Source: Bacillota bacterium (GTDB lineage: Bacteria; Bacillota; Clostridia; Lachnospirales; Lachnospiraceae). Taken from it: a stretch of DNA of 64,000 nucleotides. Where the stretch lies: assembly GCA_023402845.1 (NCBI GenBank), contig JAEYFP010000008.1:93488-157487 (forward strand), in the 5' to 3' direction. Below, piece by piece: positions 26,035 to 34,349 of the stretch (the first letter of the stretch is position 1; each line of letters opens with the position of its first letter). Both the position numbers and the translations under genes were made by a program. The notes under the pieces are model-generated. The model did not search any database and was not told the DNA's origin. It saw only the letters and a list, made by a program, of their open reading frames with translations.

Positions 26035-26053
26035 ATTACGGTTGAGCATACTT

Positions 26054-26071
26054 TTCCAGTCCAGACTGGAA
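26054..26071. promoter_or_regulatory. Perfect palindrome in the typA 5' leader
   Basis: TTCCAGTC-ca-GACTGGAA, followed by TTTTTAAA, about 20 nt downstream of the -10 box. It could be an operator or, with its short T-run, a weak terminator. Confidence 0.5.
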
Positions 26072-26119
26072 TTTTTAAATTAATGAAGCGTCACACACCG
26101 AATTAGGAAGGAAGGTTTT

Positions 26120-27952
26120 ATGTTAACCAAAAGAGAGGATATTCGAAATATTGCGATCATCGCCCATGTCGACCACGGCAAAACGACGCTCGTGGACGTG
26201 TTGCTGCGGCAGAGCGGCGTCTTTCGCGAAAATCAGGAAGTTGCCGAACGTGTCATGGACTCTAATGACATTGAACGTGAGCGCGGAATCACAATTTTAT
26301 CTAAAAATACGGCTGTTACTTATCAAAATACAAAGATCAATATCATCGATACACCTGGACATGCCGATTTCGGCGGCGAGGTGGAGCGGGTTCTGAAAAT
26401 GGTAAACGGCGCGGTGCTCGTTGTCGATGCATTCGAGGGAACGATGCCGCAGACAAAATTTGTTTTAAAAAAGGCTCTCGCCTTAAAACTGCCTGTCATC
26501 GTCTGTGTCAACAAAATCGACCGTCCGGAGGCACGCTGCGAAGAAGTTGTGGATGAGGTATTAGAGCTGTTCATGGATTTGGATGCCTCCGACAAGCAGC
26601 TTGACTGTCCGTTTATATTCGCTTCCGCAAAGACCGGCCAGGCAGGACTCGACTATAAAAACGTGGGGCCAAACATGGTGCCGCTGTTTGAAGCGATCCT
26701 TGATTATATTCCCGCGCCCGAAGGTGATACAAACGCCGGTACGCAAGTACTCATCAGCACGATTGATTATAACGAATATGTCGGCCGGATTGGAGTCGGC
26801 AAGGTCGATAACGGAATCATCCGCGTCAATCAGGATGCTGTCATCGTCAACGCGCACGAGCCTGAGAAGCAGAAAAAAGTAAAGGTCAGTGCACTTTATG
26901 AGTATGACGGATTGAACAAGATCAATGTCAAGGAAGCCGGTATCGGCTCGATTGTTGCAATTTCGGGTATTTCCGATATTCACATCGGGGATACGATCTG
27001 TGCACCCGAAAATCCCGCACCGATTCCGTTTCAGAAAATAACGGAGCCGACAATTTCGATGCAGTTTATGGTCAATGATTCCCCTCTTGCCGGACAGGAA
27101 GGCAAATATGTGACATCCCGCCATTTAAGAGACCGCCTGTTCCGCGAATTGAATACCGATGTCAGCCTGCGTGTTGAAGAAACCGATACGACAGAATGCT
27201 TTAAGGTATCCGGTCGCGGCGAGCTGCACCTTTCTGTGCTGATCGAAAACATGCGCAGAGAGGGCTATGAATTTGCGGTCAGCAAGGCTGAGGTTTTGTA
27301 CCATACCGATTCCAAGGGCAGAAAAACAGAGCCGATGGAACTTGCCTATATTGATGTACCGGAAGAGTTTACCGGCACCGTTATTGAAAAACTTGGTCAG
27401 AGAAAAGGCGAGCTGCAGAATATGACACCTATTACCGGCGGCTACACACGAATGGAATTCTCAATTCCCGCTCGCGGACTGATCGGCTACCGCGGTGAAT
27501 TCATGACTGACACGAAAGGAAATGGAATTATCAATACCATTTTCGATGAATATGCGCCCTTCAAGGGTGACATCCAGTTCCGCAAGCAGGGCTCCCTCAT
27601 TGCTTTTGAAACCGGCGAATCCATCACTTACGGCCTCTATAACGCGCAGGAACGCGGTATTTTGTTTATCGGACCCGGAGAAAAGGTCTATGCCGGGATG
27701 ATCATCGGACAGAGCGGTAAGCCGGAGGATGTCGAAATCAACGTATGTAAAAAGAAACAGCTCACGAATACGCGTGCTTCCGGCTCTGATGAAGCACTGC
27801 GCCTCTCTCCGCCTAAAATCTTGAGTTTGGAGCAGGCATTGGAATTTATCGATACGGATGAGCTGCTTGAAATCACGCCGGAAAGCCTGCGTATTCGAAA
27901 AAAGATACTTGACCCGACGCTCAGAAAGCGATCTTCCTTTAAGAAGTCATAA
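26120..27952 (+). CDS. typA: Ribosome-associated GTPase TypA/BipA
   Basis: Translational GTPase of the elongation-factor family involved in 50S assembly and stress growth. G1 [12 protein letters not shown] (residues 15-26), switch I with [15 protein letters not shown]3 DTPGHADF, G4 NKIDRPEAR and G5 FASAKTG. Then come domain II, the EF-G-like domains III/V ([39 protein letters not shown]) and the TypA-specific C-terminus ([17 protein letters not shown]). 610 aa, normal. GGAAGG lies 9 nt before the ATG. The stop overlaps the stop of mgtE by 6 bp, tail to tail. Confidence 0.97.
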   Translation: MLTKREDIRNIAIIAHVDHGKTTLVDVLLRQSGVFRENQEVAERVMDSNDIERERGITILSKNTAVTYQNTKINIIDTPGHADFGGEVERVLKMVNGAVLVVDAFEGTMPQTKFVLKKALALKLPVIVCVNKIDRPEARCEEVVDEVLELFMDLDASDKQLDCPFIFASAKTGQAGLDYKNVGPNMVPLFEAILDYIPAPEGDTNAGTQVLISTIDYNEYVGRIGVGKVDNGIIRVNQDAVIVNAHEPEKQKKVKVSALYEYDGLNKINVKEAGIGSIVAISGISDIHIGDTICAPENPAPIPFQKITEPTISMQFMVNDSPLAGQEGKYVTSRHLRDRLFRELNTDVSLRVEETDTTECFKVSGRGELHLSVLIENMRREGYEFAVSKAEVLYHTDSKGRKTEPMELAYIDVPEEFTGTVIEKLGQRKGELQNMTPITGGYTRMEFSIPARGLIGYRGEFMTDTKGNGIINTIFDEYAPFKGDIQFRKQGSLIAFETGESITYGLYNAQERGILFIGPGEKVYAGMIIGQSGKPEDVEINVCKKKQLTNTRASGSDEALRLSPPKILSLEQALEFIDTDELLEITPESLRIRKKILDPTLRKRSSFKKS

Positions 27953-29290
27953 ATGCAGTAATTGTGTTGCTACCTGAAAATAGATAATCAGGGAAAGCGC
28001 ATCCATAATTGTAGAAATAAACGGGCTTGCCATGACTGCCGGATCAAAACCGAGCTGCTTTGTAACCATCGGCAGCACACAACCCACAATTTTGGCAAAA
28101 AATACGGTCGCAAGCAGTGTCAGGCATACAACAAGCCCGACAACAACAGGTACATGATCAACCATCATGACCTTAACAAAGCTTGCGGCCGCAAGCGTAA
28201 TGCCGCAGAGGATCGCCACGCGTGACTCCTTCCAAACGATGCGGAAAATGTCCTTAAACTCAATCTCATTCAGTGACAGGCCTCGGATAACCGTCGCAGA
28301 TACCTGTCCTCCTGCATTACCGCCTGTACCGGTCAGCATCGGAATGAACGAAGTCAGCACGATATATGCGCCAAGCGCTTCTTCATAATGTGTAATGATC
28401 TTTCCGGTCACCGTAGCAGAAATCATCAATAACAGCAACCAAGGAATACGCTTTTTCCACATTTCCCAGACACCGCTCTTCATATAGGGTTTATCGGTCG
28501 GCACAATAGCCGCCATTCGTTCGATATCCTCTGTCGCCTCTTCACGCATAATATCAACGATATCGTCAATCGTAATAATTCCAACAAGGCGGTTCTCATT
28601 ATCAACAACAGGCATTGCGGTGAAATCATATTTGGAAAAAAGCATTGCGACCTCTTCCTGATCCGTCAGAGTTTTGATCGAAATAACATTTTCCTCCATG
28701 ATATCCCCAATGACCTCATCCGCTTTATGGATCAGCAAATACCGAAGTGACACCGTTCCGATCAGGTGCCTCTCCCTGTCAAGTACATAACAGATATTGA
28801 TGGTCTCGCTGTCAATCCCTACCTTGCGGATCCGCTCAATCGCCTGCTCTACAGTCAGCGTCTCCTTTAAATCCACAAACTCGACTGTCATAATGCTTCC
28901 CGCGGAATATTCGGGATATCGGAGCAGATGGTTAATATCTCTCCTTGTTTCCGAATTTGCACCCGCAAGCAGCTTTGTAACAACACCCGCCGGCATTTCC
29001 TCCATCAAGTCGGTCGCGTCGTCGGCCATCAGATTGTTGATAATATTAGCAGCTTCGTTATCGGTCAGGGAGGTTATAATAATCTGTTCTGTTTCAATGG
29101 GAAGGTACGCAAAAATATCTGCCGCGATAGTTTTGGGCAGAATGCGAAATACCTTGATCAATTCCTTTCCGGGCAGCTCCTCTAAAGCAGCGGCAATATC
29201 GGCCTCATTCCATTCGACAAGCTCCTGGCGAAGACGGGTATACTGCTTGTTCTCAATTAATTCTTGGATTTCTTCCATAGACATAGACAT
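27947..29290 (-). CDS. mgtE: Magnesium transporter MgtE
   Basis: Mg2+ channel/importer. An N-terminal MgtE_N superhelical domain (about 1-125), a CBS pair that senses cytosolic Mg2+ (about 130-260; VDLKETLTVEQAIERIRKVG, MPVVDNENRLVGIITIDDIVDIM), a connecting helix and the five-helix membrane domain (WLLLLMISATVTGKI, LTSFIPMLTGTGGNAGGQVSATVIRGL, GFDPAVMASPFISTIMDALSLIIYF). GTGGNAGGQ and the Asp of STIMDALS line the pore in the family. 447 aa, normal. AAAGGAG lies 10 nt before the first ATG. No M-box riboswitch is recognisable upstream; instead there is a small overlapping ORF. Confidence 0.96.
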   Translation of the reverse strand: MSMSMEEIQELIENKQYTRLRQELVEWNEADIAAALEELPGKELIKVFRILPKTIAADIFAYLPIETEQIIITSLTDNEAANIINNLMADDATDLMEEMPAGVVTKLLAGANSETRRDINHLLRYPEYSAGSIMTVEFVDLKETLTVEQAIERIRKVGIDSETINICYVLDRERHLIGTVSLRYLLIHKADEVIGDIMEENVISIKTLTDQEEVAMLFSKYDFTAMPVVDNENRLVGIITIDDIVDIMREEATEDIERMAAIVPTDKPYMKSGVWEMWKKRIPWLLLLMISATVTGKIITHYEEALGAYIVLTSFIPMLTGTGGNAGGQVSATVIRGLSLNEIEFKDIFRIVWKESRVAILCGITLAAASFVKVMMVDHVPVVVGLVVCLTLLATVFFAKIVGCVLPMVTKQLGFDPAVMASPFISTIMDALSLIIYFQVATQLLHL

Positions 29291-29375
29291 AGTAGTAGTC
29301 TCCTTTATATGTAGTTTTTATGTGAGACGATCGCCCGGGAACATCTGATGACGAGTTATTCGCTGTCTTCTTCAT
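29253..29375 (-). CDS. Possible small upstream ORF overlapping the start of mgtE
   Basis: 40 codons from ATG (29375) behind AAAGGTGGTGG, ending 38 bp inside mgtE in another frame. It starts MKKTANNSSSDVPG and has a YKGDYYYVYVYG stretch that coincides with the mgtE SD and start region. A ribosome on it would cover the mgtE initiation site, so it could couple or interfere with mgtE translation. It may equally be chance. Confidence 0.35.
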   Translation of the reverse strand: MKKTANNSSSDVPGRSSHIKTTYKGDYYYVYVYGRNPRIN

Positions 29376-29465
29376 AAAAACCACCACCTTTCCACTATGT
29401 CCGCCCGGCGGTGAAAAACCGATACCACCGAAGCCATGGACCTGATATGTCATACGTACTGTTTC

Positions 29466-29494
29466 ACTATAGCAAACAGCAATTTTTTAGTCAA
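29466..29494 (-). promoter_or_regulatory. mgtE promoter
   Basis: Minus strand: -35 TTGACT (29489-29494), 17-bp spacer, -10 TATAGT (29466-29471). Gives a leader of about 170 nt before mgtE with a CGGTG...CACCG stem and the small ORF at 29253-29375. Confidence 0.75.
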
Positions 29495-29504
29495 GAAAAA
29501 TATA

Positions 29505-30158
29505 TTACTCCTCAAACAAAAGAAGTTTACCATTTACATCCGCATAACAACATTCACTGCCTTTTTCAAGCACTGCCTGCCCGCTTGTTACTTCAGTAAT
29601 TTCCAAAACAGCCTGTTCCAATGCGGCCTTCGGAAGCAGAATTTCAAATGCGGCCTTCTCGGCATAATCCGACTTCAATAAGGAATAACTATTTTTTTCG
29701 AATAGGTATTGCAGTTTTCCGATACCGGAATAATCCGTCGTAACCGACAGTCTTCTGCCGAATTTCTTCTCAATCACAAGGCAGCTTTTCAGCCCCTCCT
29801 TTACGGCGCTCTGATAGGCACGCACAAGTCCGCCGGTACCTAACAGCGTCCCGCCGAAATAACGCGTCACGACGACAGCAATATTCCTGATTTCTTCGCC
29901 TAACAAAACCTCCAACATCGGGCGGCCCGCCGTACCACCCGGCTCTCCGTCATCCGAACATCGCGTCAGCCCGGCATTCCTACCTATTACAAAGGCGCTG
30001 CAGTTATGTGCGGCATTCCAATATTGCTTTTTCATTTCATTGATAAAGGCAGTGGCCTCCTCCTCTGTCGCCGCAGGCCTCACCGTTGCAATAAACCGAG
30101 ACTTCTTCTCTTCGATTTCTCCCTCACCGCCCTCATACAGGCATCGGTAACTATCCAT
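29505..30158 (-). CDS. YigZ/IMPACT family protein
   Basis: KKSRFIATVRPAATEEEATAFI is the N-terminal IMPACT motif, then AHNCSAFVIG, CSDDGEPGGTAGRPML and VVVTRYFGGTLLGTGGLVRAY, the most conserved family block. The C-terminal half is the DUF1949 ferredoxin-like domain. 217 aa from MDSYRCL. The family (YvyE/YigZ, related to eukaryotic IMPACT) has no agreed bacterial reaction. GGGGAGG lies 12 nt before this ATG; a TTG two codons upstream (30164) has better spacing and cannot be excluded. Confidence 0.9.
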   Translation of the reverse strand: MDSYRCLYEGGEGEIEEKKSRFIATVRPAATEEEATAFINEMKKQYWNAAHNCSAFVIGRNAGLTRCSDDGEPGGTAGRPMLEVLLGEEIRNIAVVVTRYFGGTLLGTGGLVRAYQSAVKEGLKSCLVIEKKFGRRLSVTTDYSGIGKLQYLFEKNSYSLLKSDYAEKAAFEILLPKAALEQAVLEITEVTSGQAVLEKGSECCYADVNGKLLLFEE

Positions 30159-30344
30159 TTGCAAGCAATTCCTCCCCTATTTTTAAATTTAAAGATACTT
30201 TTTGCATGAAATTATTAAAATCTGTATACAATCATATCAGTGCTGCTTTTCCTCGTCAATGCTGAGAATGGCGTGAGCAGTAACGGAGAAACGAAAACTT
30301 TTCTTAAAAAATCTATTTTTGCTTTATTTACATAAGAATTATGC

Positions 30345-30514
30345 TATAATGTCGTAAGACATTATAGTGCGCCGGAACGAAGAGGAGTGCGCATAGAAGC
30401 ATGAAGGGAAGCTTCATGTTATAATGTCGTAAGACATTATAGTGCGCTGGAACGAAGAGGAGTGCGCATAGAAGCATGAAGGGAAGCTTCATGCTATAAT
30501 GTCGTAAGACATTA
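30345..30514. repeat. 75-bp tandem repeat, two full copies and a partial third
   Basis: Copies start at 30345 and 30420 (period 75 bp, two base differences seen) and a truncated third runs 30495-30514. Each unit begins with an extended -10 (TGnTATAAT) that overlaps the palindrome TAATGTC-gtaa-GACATTA. It later holds GTGCGC twice as a direct repeat and ends with the hairpin CATGAAG-ggaag-CTTCATG. The array lies between yigZ and the class A PBP gene, 60 bp before the latter's start; the unit is not seen elsewhere in the window. Confidence 0.9.
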
Positions 30515-30573
30515 GTTTATTTCAGCCCTGCAGCTATACGGCAGGGTGTCAGTATAGTAAGGAGGCCATACTC

Positions 30574-33213
30574 ATGAATTATGGTAGACGCGGTGCAAGA
30601 AAGAGACAAAAGGAGCTTTCTTCACAATCTACAAAAATAGGGAAATTTTTTGCCATCACGCTTTTTAAGGCGCTGGTATTTGCTGTTGTCGCGGTCGGGG
30701 TTGTCGGCCTGTGTGCCGGTATCGGCCTGTTTATGGGCGTCATCGATACTGCACCTGATGTGTCTAATATCGACGTGTCTCCCGCCGGTTTTTCTACAAC
30801 CGTATATGATAATGAAGGAAACCAGATCACAAAGCTCGTCGCGGAAAATTCGAACAGAATTTATATTACGATCGATAAGATCCCTGAACATTTGCAGAAT
30901 GCATTTGTTGCAATCGAGGATGAACGTTTTTATACGCATAACGGCATTGATATCCAGGGTATTATCCGTGCGGGTGTTACAGCTCTGACGAGCGGTGATT
31001 TATCGCAGGGAGCCAGTACGATCACCCAGCAGTTACTGAAAAATAATGTCTTTACATCGTGGACCGCAGAGTCTTCTAAGATTGAAAGCTTCAAGCGTAA
31101 ATTTCAGGAGCAATATTGTGCGGTGCAGCTTGAAAAGGAAATGGACAAGGCTACCATTCTGGAAAACTATCTGAATACGATTAACCTCGGACAGGGAACC
31201 CTCGGGGTACAGGCAGCTTCTCTGCGCTATTTCGGCAAACCGGCATCAGAGCTGACAATTTCCGAATCCGCAGTCATTGCTGCGATCACACAGAATCCAT
31301 CCCGTTGGAATCCGATCTCCCATCCGGAAAATAATACAGAGCGCCGTAAATCAGTCCTTGTCAAGATGCGCGACCAAGGCTATATTTCGCAGGCCGAATA
31401 TGATGAAGCGCTTGAGGACGATGTGTATTCCCGCATTAAAACTGTGGACGAGCAGACACAAAAAAATACAATCTACACGTATTTCGTCGATGAACTGACC
31501 GCACAGGTGATTGATGATTTGCAGGAAATCAAGGGCTATTCCTATACACAGGCATATAATTCCCTGTACAGCGGCGGTCTGAGCATCTTCACAACACAGG
31601 ACCCCAGCGTCCAGAAAATATGCGACGAGGAATTTGCCAATACGGAAAACTATCCGGAGGATACTAAGCTCTATCTAAATTACGAGCTGACCTTTGAGGA
31701 TGCAAACGGCGAAACAGTCAATTTCAGCACGCAGAGCTTTGAAGCCTACTTCAAGCAGGAAAGCCCGAAATTTAATATGATTTTCTCAACCGAAGAGGAA
31801 GCGCAGGAAAAAATCGACACCTATAAAGCGGCCGTCACGGAACCGGGCTACAAATTTATAGCCGAAAACGCCACACTGACCCCACAGCCGCAGGCATCCA
31901 TCAGTGTCATAGATCAGTCTAGCGGAGAAGTTCTCGCCATCGTCGGCGGACGCGGACAAAAGGCTGCCAGCCTGACACTCAACCGCGCAACGGATACGAA
32001 GCGTCAGCCGGGGTCCTGCTTTAAGGTGCTCGCAGCTTACGCTCCGGCCCTCGACAGTGCCGGTTTCACGCTCGCTTCCACACAGGTCGACGAACCTTAC
32101 AATTATGCCGACGGACGGCCGGTTTCCAACTGGTACAGTACCGGTTACAAGGGGATCTGCACCATCCGCTACGGTATCGAGCAGTCGCTGAATATCGTTG
32201 CTGTCAAGACACTGACAGACATCACGCCGCAGCTTGGCTTTGACTATCTGCTGAATTTCGGATTTACGACACTCGTAGAGCGCCGCACAGAGGCAAGCGG
32301 TGCGATTTCCACTGATATTACACAGGCACTCGCACTCGGCGGTGTAACCGACGGTGTGACAAATCTTGAGCTGACCGCAGCTTACGCCGCTGTCGCCAAT
32401 AAGGGAACCTATACAAAACCGATGTTCTACACGAAGATTGTAGATCATGACGGCAACGTGCTCATTGACAATACACCAAAGACCCGTCAGGTAATTAAGG
32501 AAACAACTGCTTTCCTGCTGACAAGCGCGATGGAGGACGTTGTTACAAAGGGTACCGGTGCCAAGGTTAATTTCGGCAATATGGCAATCGCGGGAAAAAC
32601 CGGTACAACTTCAAGCAATGTGGACGTCTGGTTTGCAGGCTATACACCTTATTATACCTGTGCCACATGGGCGGGTTATGACAACAACGTCCACATGAGC
32701 GGCTCCGAAACAAGCGTCGCAAAAAATCTGTGGAAATCGGTCATGGGAAGAATTCACGAAGGAATGGAATATAAGTCCTTTACGACGCCCGAGGGCATTA
32801 CGACAGCCACTGTCTGCAAAAAATCCGGTAAGCTCGCCGTTGCGGGACTCTGTTCCTTGGACGGCAGCGCCATCACGGAATACTTCGCTACCGGCACGGT
32901 GCCTACCGAAGTCTGTGACAGGCATGTTGTTGGTAATGTATGTGCGCTCACCGGTCTGCGGGCAGGCGATACTTGTCCTTACGCGACACCGGGTGTCATC
33001 GTTGTGGACGCGGAGGATGATGTATATGCATCCACGCCTTACTGTATCCACAGTTATTTGAACGGTGTTCCTCTCTTTGCCATACCGGAAGGCATGACAA
33101 TAGAAGATTTTATCGTCAACCCTGCCAACACAACGACAACCACACCCGATGCCGGAACGGCAGCACCGGATACTTCCATCCCTCTGGACCCAAATGCGGT
33201 GATCTCACAATAA
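30574..33213 (+). CDS. Class A penicillin-binding protein (PBP1A-like)
   Basis: Bifunctional peptidoglycan synthase. A cytoplasmic basic tail and one membrane anchor (about 25-55), then the GT51 glycosyltransferase domain (EDERFYTHNGIDIQGI with the catalytic Glu, QGASTITQQLLKN). The transpeptidase follows with SxxK as S-C-F-K in RQPGSCFKVLA, SxN in EQSLNIVAVK and KTG in IAGKTGTTSSN. After it come a short extracellular region and a Thr/Pro/Ala-rich tail (NTTTTTPDAGTAAPDTS). 879 aa, normal. AAGGAGG lies about 9 nt before the ATG. The 5' leader contains the tandem repeats and a hairpin CCCTGC...GCAGGG (30526-30546). Confidence 0.95.
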   Translation: MNYGRRGARKRQKELSSQSTKIGKFFAITLFKALVFAVVAVGVVGLCAGIGLFMGVIDTAPDVSNIDVSPAGFSTTVYDNEGNQITKLVAENSNRIYITIDKIPEHLQNAFVAIEDERFYTHNGIDIQGIIRAGVTALTSGDLSQGASTITQQLLKNNVFTSWTAESSKIESFKRKFQEQYCAVQLEKEMDKATILENYLNTINLGQGTLGVQAASLRYFGKPASELTISESAVIAAITQNPSRWNPISHPENNTERRKSVLVKMRDQGYISQAEYDEALEDDVYSRIKTVDEQTQKNTIYTYFVDELTAQVIDDLQEIKGYSYTQAYNSLYSGGLSIFTTQDPSVQKICDEEFANTENYPEDTKLYLNYELTFEDANGETVNFSTQSFEAYFKQESPKFNMIFSTEEEAQEKIDTYKAAVTEPGYKFIAENATLTPQPQASISVIDQSSGEVLAIVGGRGQKAASLTLNRATDTKRQPGSCFKVLAAYAPALDSAGFTLASTQVDEPYNYADGRPVSNWYSTGYKGICTIRYGIEQSLNIVAVKTLTDITPQLGFDYLLNFGFTTLVERRTEASGAISTDITQALALGGVTDGVTNLELTAAYAAVANKGTYTKPMFYTKIVDHDGNVLIDNTPKTRQVIKETTAFLLTSAMEDVVTKGTGAKVNFGNMAIAGKTGTTSSNVDVWFAGYTPYYTCATWAGYDNNVHMSGSETSVAKNLWKSVMGRIHEGMEYKSFTTPEGITTATVCKKSGKLAVAGLCSLDGSAITEYFATGTVPTEVCDRHVVGNVCALTGLRAGDTCPYATPGVIVVDAEDDVYASTPYCIHSYLNGVPLFAIPEGMTIEDFIVNPANTTTTTPDAGTAAPDTSIPLDPNAVISQ

Positions 33214-33226
33214 GGGAAAGGGAATC

Positions 33227-33273
33227 AAAATACGCCTTGATCGGCTTAAAGCCGGTTTCAAGGCGTATTTTTA
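33227..33273 (+). terminator. Intrinsic terminator of the PBP gene
   Basis: AATACGCCTTGA pairs with TCAAGGCGTATT, with an inner CGGCTT/AAGCCG stem, followed by TTTTTA. It lies 14 bp after the stop. Confidence 0.9.
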
Positions 33274-33300
33274 TGTAATTTAAATATTTATTATATCCTT

Positions 33301-34320
33301 TTAGTTTTCTCCCACAGATGCCGTCTTAAATTCTATACGATATAGGAGCGCATGCTCCCGGTTCTCAAGCTCCCATCGGATGGAAAGTGCATCCAACAGC
33401 TCCCTGACGAGCTGTTCAGACAGATCCGGAAGCGAATGATTCACGATACCCTTAAGCGTTATTTCAAATGCCGCCCGTTGAGGATCGAGCAGTTCCGAGG
33501 AAATCAATATCCCGCACTTCCCCATCACAACCGCACCGTATTTTGCTACCAGCCAAAGAGCAAAACGGATATTAACGACCTTTGCTTTCCTTATGCATCC
33601 CATAAGGCAGCTGTTAATTCCCTCCGTATGAAAATCCGGATACTCCCTTTTGATTTCCTCCATATCGTGAAGTACTAACGATTCAAAGCCGTTACTATTC
33701 GTCGTACCCGTCGTTCGCATTTTCAGCATCGTCGTAAAGATATCCTCAATCATTCCGTACTGCTCTTCAAAATATGGCGAATCCGGCACACACAACCCTT
33801 TTAACTGAGTCAGTAAAATCTGTGTAATCGCATTCAGCTTATAATAGCTGTATTGCTGTTTTTTAAGTGCATCTGTCAGACTGCCGAGTGTTTTTTCAAA
33901 TTCTGCCTTCTCTTTGTTGAACAGATACTCCTGCTTTTTTTGTTCGGCAGCGATTTTCATATGCATGAAAACATCATTGATTTCTTCAATAATTTCATCG
34001 ATGTCCCACGGTGCCGGAAACAGCTTGCGAACCCGATATCGGTTCACAAGCGTTGTCACGAGCCGCGGATCCTCCTCCTCAAGGCAAACAGCAAATACCA
34101 TCTCCGGATACCGGGTACACTGATCCAAAAACTCATCAAGCCGCATACCCGGTATCTTGCAGGATATTAGCAACACAGCCATTTCCTGTCCCCGCAAAAT
34201 ATCCAGTGCTTCAGCTGCGGAGGCCGCTGTAAATAATTGTATTCCGTGCTCGGCAAACCGCTTCCGAAATCGCTCTGCAAACTCCTTATTTTCCTGAATA
34301 TAGAGGATTCTTTTTTCCAT
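33301..34320 (-). CDS. Pseudo-receiver-domain protein with an uncharacterised C-terminal region
   Basis: The first 120 residues fold like a response-regulator receiver: ILYIQENKEFAERF, LFTAASAAEALDIL, VLLISCKIPGM, FAVCLEE, KLFPAPWDIDEIIEEI. The acidic pair is E10-N11 instead of D-D, and Ser53 stands where the phosphorylated Asp should be, so ordinary phosphotransfer looks impossible. A coiled linker follows (EQKKQEYLFNKEKAEFEKTL). The remaining 180 residues match the 'sensor/regulator' layout of uncharacterised Lachnospiraceae proteins, with no DNA-binding or enzymatic motif I recognise. Monocistronic, between the PBP terminator and htpG. Confidence 0.75.
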   Translation of the reverse strand: MEKRILYIQENKEFAERFRKRFAEHGIQLFTAASAAEALDILRGQEMAVLLISCKIPGMRLDEFLDQCTRYPEMVFAVCLEEEDPRLVTTLVNRYRVRKLFPAPWDIDEIIEEINDVFMHMKIAAEQKKQEYLFNKEKAEFEKTLGSLTDALKKQQYSYYKLNAITQILLTQLKGLCVPDSPYFEEQYGMIEDIFTTMLKMRTTGTTNSNGFESLVLHDMEEIKREYPDFHTEGINSCLMGCIRKAKVVNIRFALWLVAKYGAVVMGKCGILISSELLDPQRAAFEITLKGIVNHSLPDLSEQLVRELLDALSIRWELENREHALLYRIEFKTASVGEN

Positions 34321-34349
34321 CCGACTTCCCTGCCGTATTTTATGATAAT

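Noticed and set aside
26561..27124. 187-aa minus-strand ORF inside typA
   Set aside because: Antisense shadow of a highly conserved GTPase gene.
30345..30514. Tandem repeat considered as a CRISPR array
   Set aside because: The units are contiguous, 75 bp, with no unique spacers, and there are no cas genes nearby.
31786..32448. 220-aa minus-strand ORF inside the PBP gene
   Set aside because: Antisense shadow of the transpeptidase domain; no RBS and no family motif.
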